This document shows positions 38,301-49,827 of a DNA stretch of 64,000 nt, one piece after another. Position numbers and translations under genes: made by a program. The notes beneath the pieces are model-generated. The model ran no database searches and was not told the origin of the DNA. It saw only the letters and a list, made by a program, of their open reading frames with translations. The stretch is from positions 1,466,991-1,530,990 of the forward strand of contig CALSFV010000215.1 in the NCBI GenBank assembly GCA_943737045.1, read 5' to 3'. This DNA comes from Parapristionchus giblindavisi. Lineage: Eukaryota > Nematoda > Chromadorea > Rhabditida > Diplogasteridae. Positions within the stretch are counted from its first letter, which is position 1; each line of letters starts with the position of its first letter.

Positions 38301-41300
38301 AGCATTGACGTGTCACGAATTCTTTATTGCCAAAAATGCATAATTCAATTTTGTTAATTCGTCTGCAGTGGCCGTTGTTCAACATGGGAACGTGCAAAAT
38401 ACTCAGAATTTTTTGCTCTTTCGTTTGGTATATGACACGCTGGGTCTAGCAGAAAATTTTTCATGTCAGGTAATCTTTTGGTCTTATCAGAGTGAAAGCT
38501 ACTTTGGTACTTTGGGCATTGTGGAATCAACACCAGATTACAGTTTGACATGAACTGAAGTGTAGATTATTCACAATTTTTTGCTCTTTCACGTGGTATA
38601 TGCTACGATATGCTACGATAAAGCATTGACGTGTCACGAATTCTTTATTGCCAAAAATGCATAATTCAATTTTGTTAATTCGGCTGCAGTGGCCGTTGTT
38701 CAACATGGGAACGTGCAAAATACTCAGAATTTTTTGCTCTTTCGTTTGGTATATGACACGCTGGGTCTAGCAGAAAATTTTTCATGTCAGGTAATCTTTT
38801 GGTCTTATCAGAGTGAAAGCTACTTTGGTACTTTGGGCATTGTGGAATCAACACCAGATTACAGTTTGACATGAACTGAAGTGTAGATTATTCAGAATTT
38901 TTTGCTCTTTCACGTGGTATATGCTACGATATGCTACGATAAAGCATTGACGTGTCACGAATTCTTTATTGCCAAAAATGCATAATTCAATTTTGTTAAT
39001 TCGGCTGCAGTGGCCGTTGTTCAACATGGGAACGTGCAAAATACTCAGAATTTTTTGCTCTTTCGTTTGGTATATGACACGCTGGGTCTAGCAGAAAATT
39101 TTTCATGTCAGGTAATCTTTTGGTCTTATCAGAGTGAAAGCTACTTTGGTACTTTGGGCATTGTGGAATCAACACCAGATTACAGTTTGACATGAACTGA
39201 AGTGTAGATTATTCAGAATTTTTTGCTCTTTCACGTGGTATATGCTACGATATGCTACGATAAAGCATTGACGTGTCACGAATTCTTTATTGCCAAAAAT
39301 GCATAATTCAATTTTGTTAATTCGGCTGCAGTGGCCGTTGTTCAACATGGGAACGTGCAAAATACTCAGAATTTTTTGCTCTTTCGTTTGGTATATGACA
39401 CGCTGGGTCTAGCAGAAAATTTTTCATGTCAGGTAATCTTTTGGTCTTATCAGAGTGAAAGCTACTTTGGTACTTTGGGCATTGTGGAATCAACACCAGA
39501 TTACAGTTTGACATGAACTGAAGTGTAGATTATTCACAATTTTTTGCTCTTTCACGTGGTATATGCTACGATATGCTACGATAAAGCATTGACGTGTCAC
39601 GAATTCTTTATTGCCAAAAATGCATAATTCAATTTTGTTAATTCGTCTGCAGTGGCCGTTGTTCAACATGGGAACGTGCAAAATACTCAGAATTTTTTGC
39701 TCTTTCGTTTGGTATATGACACGCTGGGTCTAGCAGAAAATTTTTCATGTCAGGTAATCTTTTGGTCTTATCAGAGTGAAAGCTACTTTGGTACTTTGGG
39801 CATTGTGGAATCAACACCAGATTACAGTTTGACATGAACTGAAGTGTAGATTATTCACAATTTTTTGCTCTTTCACGTGGTATATGCTACGATATGCTAC
39901 GATAAAGCATTGACGTGTCACGAATTCTTTATTGCCAAAAATGCATAATTCAATTTTGTTAATTCGTCTGCAGTGGCCGTTGTTCAACATGGGAACGTGC
40001 AAAATACTCAGAATTTTTTGCTCTTTCGTTTGGTATATGACACGCTGGGTCTAGCAGAAAATTTTTCATGACAGGTAATCTTTTGGTCTTATCAGAGTGA
40101 AAGCTACTTTGGTACTTTGGGCATTGTGGAATCAACACCAGATTACAGTTTGACATGAACTGAAGTGTAGATTATTCACAATTTTTTGCTCTTTCACGTG
40201 GTATATGCTACGATATGCTACGATAAAGCATTGACGTGTCACGAATTCTTTATTGCCAAAAATGCATAATTCAATTTTGTTAATTCGGCTGCAGTGGCCG
40301 TTGTTCAACATGGGAACGTGCAAAATACTCAGAATTTTTTGCTCTTTCGTTTGGTATATGACACGCTGGGTCTAGCAGAAAATTTTTCATGTCAGGTAAT
40401 CTTTTGGTCTTATCAGAGTGAAAGCTACTTTGGTACTTTGGGCATTGTGGAATCAACACCAGATTACAGTTTGACATGAACTGAAGTGTAGATTATTCAG
40501 AATTTTTTGCTCTTTCACGTGGTATATGCTACGATATGCTACGATAAAGCATTGACGTGTCACGAATTCTTTATTGCCAAAAATGCATAATTCAATTTTG
40601 TTAATTCGGCTGCAGTGGCCGTTGTTCAACATGGGAACGTGCAAAATACTCAGAATTTTTTGCTCTTTCGTTTGGTATATGACACGCTGGGTCTAGCAGA
40701 AAATTTTTCATGTCAGGTAATCTTTTGGTCTTATCAGAGTGAAAGCTACTTTGGTACTTTGGGCATTGTGGAATCAACACCAGATTACAGTTTGACATGA
40801 ACTGAAGTGTAGATTATTCAGAATTTTTTGCTCTTTCACGTGGTATATGCTACGATATGCTACGATAAAGCATTGACGTGTCACGAATTCTTTATTGCCA
40901 AAAATGCATAATTCAATTTTGTTAATTCGGCTGCAGTGGCCGTTGTTCAACATGGGAACGTGCAAAATACTCAGAATTTTTTGCTCTTTCGTTTGGTATA
41001 TGACACGCTGGGTCTAGCAGAAAATTTTTCATGTCAGGTAATCTTTTGGTCTTATCAGAGTGAAAGCTACTTTGGTACTTTGGGCATTGTGGAATCAACA
41101 CCAGATTACAGTTTGACATGAACTGAAGTGTAGATTATTCACAATTTTTTGCTCTTTCACGTGGTATATGCTACGATATGCTACGATAAAGCATTGACGT
41201 GTCACGAATTCTTTATTGCCAAAAATGCATAATTCAATTTTGTTAATTCGTCTGCAGTGGCCGTTGTTCAACATGGGAACGTGCAAAATACTCAGAATTT

Positions 41301-41737
41301 TTTGCTCTTTCGTTTGGTATATGACACGCTGGGTCTAGCAGAAAATTTTTCATGTCAGGTAATCTTTTGGTCTTATCAGAGTGAAAGCTACTTTGGTACT
41401 TTGGGCATTGTGGAATCAACACCAGATTACAGTTTGACATGAACTGAAGTGTAGATTATTCACAATTTTTTGCTCTTTCACGTGGTATATGCTACGATAT
41501 GCTACGATAAAGCATTGACGTGTCACGAATTCTTTATTGCCAAAAATGCATAATTCAATTTTGTTAATTCGTCTGCAGTGGCCGTTGTTCAACATGGGAA
41601 CGTGCAAAATACTCAGAATTTTTTGCTCTTTCGTTTGGTATATGACACGCTGGGTCTAGCAGAAAATTTTTCATGACAGGTAATCTTTTGGTCTTATCAG
41701 AGTGAAAGCTACTTTGGTACTTTGGGCATTGTGGAAT

Positions 41738-44700
41738 CAACACCAGATTACAGTTTGACATGAACTGAAGTGTAGATTATTCACAATTTTTTGCTCTTTC
41801 ACGTGGTATATGCTACGATATGCTACGATAAAGCATTGACGTGTCACGAATTCTTTATTGCCAAAAATGCATAATTCAATTTTGTTAATTCGGCTGCAGT
41901 GGCCGTTGTTCAACATGGGAACGTGCAAAATACTCAGAATTTTTTGCTCTTTCGTTTGGTATATGACACGCTCGGTCTAGCAGAAAATTTTTCATGTCAG
42001 GTAATCTTTTGGTCTTATCAGAGTGAAAGCTACTTTGGTACTTTGGGCATTGTGGAATCAACACCAGATTACAGTTTGACATGAACTGAAGTGTAGATTA
42101 TTCAGAATTTTTTGCTCTTTCACGTGGTATATGCTACGATATGCTACGATAAAGCATTGACGTGTCACGAATTCTTTATTGCCAAAAATGCATAATTCAA
42201 TTTTGTTAATTCGGCTGCAGTGGCCGTTGTTCAACATGGGAACGTGCAAAATACTCAGAATTTTTTGCTCTTTCGTTTGGTATATGACACGCTGGGTCTA
42301 GCAGAAAATTTTTCATGTCAGGTAATCTTTTGGTCTTATCAGAGTGAAAGCTACTTTGGTACTTTGGGCATTGTGGAATCAACACCAGATTACAGTTTGA
42401 CATGAACTGAAGTGTAGATTATTCAGAATTTTTTGCTCTTTCACGTGGTATATGCTACGATATGCTACGATAAAGCATTGACGTGTCACGAATTCTTTTT
42501 TGCCAAAAATGCATAATTCAATTTTGTTAATTCGGCTGCAGTGGCCGTTGTTCAACATGGGAACGTGCAAAATACTCAGAATTTTTTGCTCTTTCGTTTG
42601 GTATATGACACGCTGGGTCTAGCAGAAAATTTTTCATGTCAGGTAATCTTTTGGTCTTATCAGAGTGAAAGCTACTTTGGTACTTTGGGCATTGTGGAAT
42701 CAACACCAGATTACAGTTTGACATGAACTGAAGTGTAGATTATTCAGAATTTTTTGCTCTTTCACGTGGTATATGCTACGATATGCTACGATAAAGCATT
42801 GACGTGTCACGAATTCTTTTTTGCCAAAAATGCATAATTCAATTTTGTTAATTCGGCTGCAGTGGCCGTTGTTCAACATGGGAACGTGCAAAATACTCAG
42901 AATTTTTTGCTCTTTCGTTTGGTATATGACACGCTGGGTCTAGCAGAAAAGTTTTCATGTCAGGTAATCTTTTGGTCTTATCAGAGTGAAAGCTACTTTG
43001 GTACTTTGGGCATTGTGGAATCAACACCAGATTACAGTTTGACATGAACTGAAGTGTAGATTATTCACAATTTTTTGCTCTTTCACGTGGTATATGCTAC
43101 GATATGCTACGATAAAGCATTGACGTGTCACGAATTCTTTATTGCCAAAAATGCATAATTCAATTTTGTTAATTCGTCTGCAGTGGCCGTTGTTCAACAT
43201 GGGAACGTGCAAAATACTCAGAATTTTTTGCTCTTTCGTTTGGTATATGACACGCTGGGTCTAGCAGAAAATTTTTCATGTCAGGTAATCTTTTGGTCTT
43301 ATCAGAGTGAAAGCTACTTTGGTACTTTGGGCATTGTGGAATCAACACCAGATTACAGTTTGACATGAACTGAAGTGTAGATTATTCAGAATTTTTTGCT
43401 CTTTCACGTGGTATATGCTACGATATGCTACGATAAAGCATTGACGTGTCACGAATTCTTTATTGCCAAAAATGCATAATTCAATTTTGTTAATTCGGCT
43501 GCAGTGGCCGTTGTTCAACATGGGAACGTGCAAAATACTCAGAATTTTTTGCTCTTTCGTTTGGTATATGACACGCTGGGTCTAGCAGAAAATTTTTCAT
43601 GTCAGGTAATCTTTTGGTCTTATCAGAGTGAAAGCTACTTTGGTACTTTGGGCATTGTGGAATCAACACCAGATTACAGTTTGACATGAACTGAAGTGTA
43701 GATTATTCAGAATTTTTTGCTCTTTCACGTGGTATATGCTACGATATGCTACGATAAAGCATTGACGTGTCACGAATTCTTTATTGCCAAAAATGCATAA
43801 TTCAATTTTATTAATTCGGCTGCAGTGGCCGTTGTTCAACATGGGAACGTGCAAAATACTCAGAATTTTTTGCTCTTTCGTTTGGTATATGACACGCTGG
43901 GTCTAGCAGAAAAGTTTTCATGTCAGGTAATCTTTTGGTCTTATCAGAGTGAAAGCTACTTTGGTACTTTGGGCATTGTGGAATCAACACCAGATTACAG
44001 TTTGACATGAACTGAAGTGTAGATTATTCAGAATTTTTTGCTCTTTCACGTGGTATATGCTACGATATGCTACGATAAAGCATTGACGTGTCACGAATTC
44101 TTTATTGTCAAAAATGCATAATTCAATTTTGTTAATTCGTCTGCAGTGGCCGTTGTTCAACATGGGAACGTGCAAAATACTCAGAATTTTTTGCTCTTTC
44201 GTTTGGTATATGACACGCTGGGTCTAGCAGAAAATTTTTCATGTCAGGTAATCTTTTGGTCTTATCAGAGTGAAAGCTACTTTGGTACTTTGGGCATTGT
44301 GGAATCAACACCAGATTACAGTTTGACATGAACTGAAGTGTAGATTATTCACAATTTTTTGCTCTTTCACGTGGTATATGCTACGATATGCTACGATAAA
44401 GCATTGACGTGTCACGAATTCTTTATTGCCAAAAATGCATAATTCAATTTTGTTAATTCGGCTGCAGTGGCCGTTGTTCAACATGGGAACGTGCAAAATA
44501 CTCAGAATTTTTTGCTCTTTCGTTTGGTATATGACACGCTCGGTCTAGCAGAAAAGTTTTCATGTCAGGTAATCTTTTGGTCTTATCAGAGTGAAAGCTA
44601 CTTTGGTACTTTGGGCATTGTGGAATCAAAACCAGATTACAGTTTGACATGAACTGAAGTGTAGATAATTCAGAATTTTTTGCTCTTTCACGTGGTATAT

Positions 44701-44947
44701 GCTACGATATGCTACGATAAAGCATTGACGTGTCACGAATTCTTTATTGCCAAAAATGCATAATTCAATTTTGTTAATTCGTCTGCAGTGGCCGTTGTTC
44801 AACATGGGAACGTGCAAAATACTCAGAATTTTTTGCTCTTTCGTTTGGTATATGACACGCTGGGTCTAGCAGAAAATTTTTCATGACAGGTAATCTTTTG
44901 GTCTTATCAGAGTGAAAGCTACTTTGGTACTTTGGGCATTGTGGAAT
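41738..44947. repeat. Ten-unit higher-order block (3,210 bp), copy 1
   Basis: The unit order is 'gctcggtc'; common; 'ttttttgcc'; 'ttttttgcc' with 'gaaaagttt'; 'cgtctgcag'; common; 'ttttattaattc' with 'gaaaagttt'; 'cgtctgcag' with 'attgtcaaaa'; 'gaaaagttt' with 'gctcggtc'; 'cgtctgcag' with 'catgacagg'. The rare 'attgtcaaaa' substitution (about 44,104) recurs exactly 3,210 bp later. The first eight units match the next block in order. Confidence 0.88.
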
Positions 44948-47900
44948 CAACACCAGATTACAGTTTGACATGAACTGAAGTGTAGATTATTCACAATTTT
45001 TTGCTCTTTCACGTGGTATATGCTACGATATGCTACGATAAAGCATTGACGTGTCACGAATTCTTTATTGCCAAAAATGCATAATTCAATTTTGTTAATT
45101 CGGCTGCAGTGGCCGTTGTTCAACATGGGAACGTGCAAAATACTCAGAATTTTTTGCTCTTTCGTTTGGTATATGACACGCTCGGTCTAGCAGAAAATTT
45201 TTCATGTCAGGTAATCTTTTGGTCTTATCAGAGTGAAAGCTACTTTGGTACTTTGGGCATTGTGGAATCAACACCAGATTACAGTTTGACATGAACTGAA
45301 GTGTAGATTATTCAGAATTTTTTGCTCTTTCACGTGGTATATGCTACGATATGCTACGATAAAGCATTGACGTGTCACGAATTCTTTATTGCCAAAAATG
45401 CATAATTCAATTTTGTTAATTCGGCTGCAGTGGCCGTTGTTCAACATGGGAACGTGCAAAATACTCAGAATTTTTTGCTCTTTCGTTTGGTATATGACAC
45501 GCTGGGTCTAGCAGAAAATTTTTCATGTCAGGTAATCTTTTGGTCTTATCAGAGTGAAAGCTACTTTGGTACTTTGGGCATTGTGGAATCAACACCAGAT
45601 TACAGTTTGACATGAACTGAAGTGTAGATTATTCAGAATTTTTTGCTCTTTCACGTGGTATATGCTACGATATGCTACGATAAAGCATTGACGTGTCACG
45701 AATTCTTTTTTGCCAAAAATGCATAATTCAATTTTGTTAATTCGGCTGCAGTGGCCGTTGTTCAACATGGGAACGTGCAAAATACTCAGAATTTTTTGCT
45801 CTTTCGTTTGGTATATGACACGCTGGGTCTAGCAGAAAATTTTTCATGTCAGGTAATCTTTTGGTCTTATCAGAGTGAAAGCTACTTTGGTACTTTGGGC
45901 ATTGTGGAATCAACACCAGATTACAGTTTGACATGAACTGAAGTGTAGATTATTCAGAATTTTTTGCTCTTTCACGTGGTATATGCTACGATATGCTACG
46001 ATAAAGCATTGACGTGTCACGAATTCTTTTTTGCCAAAAATGCATAATTCAATTTTGTTAATTCGGCTGCAGTGGCCGTTGTTCAACATGGGAACGTGCA
46101 AAATACTCAGAATTTTTTGCTCTTTCGTTTGGTATATGACACGCTGGGTCTAGCAGAAAAGTTTTCATGTCAGGTAATCTTTTGGTCTTATCAGAGTGAA
46201 AGCTACTTTGGTACTTTGGGCATTGTGGAATCAACACCAGATTACAGTTTGACATGAACTGAAGTGTAGATTATTCACAATTTTTTGCTCTTTCACGTGG
46301 TATATGCTACGATATGCTACGATAAAGCATTGACGTGTCACGAATTCTTTATTGCCAAAAATGCATAATTCAATTTTGTTAATTCGTCTGCAGTGGCCGT
46401 TGTTCAACATGGGAACGTGCAAAATACTCAGAATTTTTTGCTCTTTCGTTTGGTATATGACACGCTGGGTCTAGCAGAAAATTTTTCATGTCAGGTAATC
46501 TTTTGGTCTTATCAGAGTGAAAGCTACTTTGGTACTTTGGGCATTGTGGAATCAACACCAGATTACAGTTTGACATGAACTGAAGTGTAGATTATTCAGA
46601 ATTTTTTGCTCTTTCACGTGGTATATGCTACGATATGCTACGATAAAGCATTGACGTGTCACGAATTCTTTATTGCCAAAAATGCATAATTCAATTTTGT
46701 TAATTCGGCTGCAGTGGCCGTTGTTCAACATGGGAACGTGCAAAATACTCAGAATTTTTTGCTCTTTCGTTTGGTATATGACACGCTGGGTCTAGCAGAA
46801 AATTTTTCATGTCAGGTAATCTTTTGGTCTTATCAGAGTGAAAGCTACTTTGGTACTTTGGGCATTGTGGAATCAACACCAGATTACAGTTTGACATGAA
46901 CTGAAGTGTAGATTATTCAGAATTTTTTGCTCTTTCACGTGGTATATGCTACGATATGCTACGATAAAGCATTGACGTGTCACGAATTCTTTATTGCCAA
47001 AAATGCATAATTCAATTTTATTAATTCGGCTGCAGTGGCCGTTGTTCAACATGGGAACGTGCAAAATACTCAGAATTTTTTGCTCTTTCGTTTGGTATAT
47101 GACACGCTGGGTCTAGCAGAAAAGTTTTCATGTCAGGTAATCTTTTGGTCTTATCAGAGTGAAAGCTACTTTGGTACTTTGGGCATTGTGGAATCAACAC
47201 CAGATTACAGTTTGACATGAACTGAAGTGTAGATTATTCAGAATTTTTTGCTCTTTCACGTGGTATATGCTACGATATGCTACGATAAAGCATTGACGTG
47301 TCACGAATTCTTTATTGTCAAAAATGCATAATTCAATTTTGTTAATTCGTCTGCAGTGGCCGTTGTTCAACATGGGAACGTGCAAAATACTCAGAATTTT
47401 TTGCTCTTTCGTTTGGTATATGACACGCTGGGTCTAGCAGAAAATTTTTCATGTCAGGTAATCTTTTGGTCTTATCAGAGTGAAAGCTACTTTGGTACTT
47501 TGGGCATTGTGGAATCAACACCAGATTACAGTTTGACATGAACTGAAGTGTAGATTATTCACAATTTTTTGCTCTTTCACGTGGTATATGCTACGATATG
47601 CTACGATAAAGCATTGACGTGTCACGAATTCTTTATTGCCAAAAATGCATAATTCAATTTTGTTAATTCGGCTGCAGTGGCCGTTGTTCAACATGGGAAC
47701 GTGCAAAATACTCAGAATTTTTTGCTCTTTCGTTTGGTATATGACACGCTGGGTCTAGCAGAAAATTTTTCATGTCAGGTAATCTTTTGGTCTTATCAGA
47801 GTGAAAGCTACTTTGGTACTTTGGGCATTGTGGAATCAACACCAGATTACAGTTTGACATGAACTGAAGTGTAGATTATTCACAATTTTTTGCTCTTTCA

Positions 47901-48157
47901 CGTGGTATATGCTACGATATGCTACGATAAAGCATTGACGTGTCACGAATTCTTTATTGCCAAAAATGCATAATTCAATTTTGTTAATTCGGCTGCAGTG
48001 GCCGTTGTTCAACATGGGAACGTGCAAAATACTCAGAATTTTTTGCTCTTTCGTTTGGTATATGACACGCTGGGTCTAGCAGAAAAGTTTTCATGTCAGG
48101 TAATCTTTTGGTCTTATCAGAGTGAAAGCTACTTTGGTACTTTGGGCATTGTGGAAT
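44948..48157. repeat. Ten-unit higher-order block (3,210 bp), copy 2
   Basis: This copy has the same first eight units as 41738-44947, including 'attgtcaaaa' at about 47,314. The ninth and tenth units differ (common; 'gaaaagttt'). The copies are therefore not perfect, or they were altered at the distal edge by later exchange. Confidence 0.85.
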
Positions 48158-49441
48158 CAACACCAGATTACAGTTTGACATGAACTGAAGTGTAGATTAT
48201 TCACAATTTTTTGCTCTTTCACGTGGTATATGCTACGATATGCTACGATAAAGCATTGACGTGTCACGAATTCTTTATTGCCAAAAATGCATAATTCAAT
48301 TTTGTTAATTCGTCTGCAGTGGCCGTTGTTCAACATGGGAACGTGCAAAATACTCAGAATTTTTTGCTCTTTCGTTTGGTATATGACACGCTGGGTCTAG
48401 CAGAAAATTTTTCATGTCAGGTAATCTTTTGGTCTTATCAGAGTGAAAGCTACTTTGGTACTTTGGGCATTGTGGAATCAACACCAGATTACAGTTTGAC
48501 ATGAACTGAAGTGTAGATTATTCACAATTTTTTGCTCTTTCACGTGGTATATGCTACGATATGCTACGATAAAGCATTGACGTGTCACGAATTCTTTATT
48601 GCCAAAAATGCATAATTCAATTTTGTTAATTCGTCTGCAGTGGCCGTTGTTCAACATGGGAACGTGCAAAATACTCAGAATTTTTTGCTCTTTCGTTTGG
48701 TATATGACACGCTGGGTCTAGCAGAAAATTTTTCATGTCAGGTAATCTTTTGGTCTTATCAGAGTGAAAGCTACTTTGGTACTTTGGGCATTGTGGAATC
48801 AACACCAGATTACAGTTTGACATGAACTGAAGTGTAGATTATTCACAATTTTTTGCTCTTTCACGTGGTATATGCTACGATATGCTACGATAAAGCATTG
48901 ACGTGTCACGAATTCTTTATTGCCAAAAATGCATAATTCAATTTTGTTAATTCGTCTGCAGTGGCCGTTGTTCAACATGGGAACGTGCAAAATACTCAGA
49001 ATTTTTTGCTCTTTCGTTTGGTATATGACACGCTGGGTCTAGCAGAAAATTTTTCATGACAGGTAATCTTTTGGTCTTATCAGAGTGAAAGCTACTTTGG
49101 TACTTTGGGCATTGTGGAATCAACACCAGATTACAGTTTGACATGAACTGAAGTGTAGATTATTCACAATTTTTTGCTCTTTCACGTGGTATATGCTACG
49201 ATATGCTACGATAAAGCATTGACGTGTCACGAATTCTTTATTGCCAAAAATGCATAATTCAATTTTGTTAATTCGGCTGCAGTGGCCGTTGTTCAACATG
49301 GGAACGTGCAAAATACTCAGAATTTTTTGCTCTTTCGTTTGGTATATGACACGCTCGGTCTAGCAGAAAATTTTTCATGTCAGGTAATCTTTTGGTCTTA
49401 TCAGAGTGAAAGCTACTTTGGTACTTTGGGCATTGTGGAAT

Positions 49442-49827
49442 CAACACCAGATTACAGTTTGACATGAACTGAAGTGTAGATTATTCAGAATTTTTTGCTC
49501 TTTCACGTGGTATATGCTACGATATGCTACGATAAAGCATTGACGTGTCACGAATTCTTTATTGCCAAAAATGCATAATTCAATTTTGTTAATTCGTCTG
49601 CAGTAGGGATCCGCATTCGTGCAAATGCACCAAAAATGCATAATTCAATTTTGTTAATTCGGCTGCAGTGGCCGTTGTTCAACATGGGAACGTGCAAAAT
49701 ACTCAGAATTTTTTGCTCTTTCGTTTGGTATATGACACGCTGGGTCTAGCAGAAAATTTTTCATGTCAGGTAATCTTTTGGTCTTATCAGAGTGAAAGCT
49801 ACTTTTGTACTTTGGGCATTGTGAAAT
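49442..49827. repeat. 386-bp junction unit, copy 2
   Basis: The breakpoints, the 25-bp filler and the 40-bp satellite duplication are identical to 27505-27890, at an exact 21,937-bp offset. The upstream unit has 'gctcggtc' in both. Beyond the filler this copy has 'gctgggtc', T at 300 and 'gtgaaatc', unlike copy 1, which has 'gctcggtc' and G at 300. The distal flank was therefore replaced in one of the copies. Confidence 0.95.
49605..49629. other. 25-bp non-satellite filler, copy 2
   Basis: This is base-for-base the same as 27668-27692, with GGATCC at 49607-49612. Identity of filler and both breakpoints shows common descent, not two insertions. Confidence 0.9.

Larger units (their letters stand above)
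34996..49441. repeat. Domain II-like segment of macro-copy 2
   Basis: This segment has 45 units with the same variant set as 15633-27504. Compared with that segment it has eight more units. It has an internal ten-unit duplication (41738-48157) and a five-unit repeat (the 'catgacagg' units at about 40,070 and 41,675 are 1,605 bp apart). The rare 'catgacagg' variant occurs six times in the window. It is always in a 'cgtctgcag' unit and is followed in five of six cases by a 'gctcggtc' unit, which shows conserved unit order. Confidence 0.85.
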
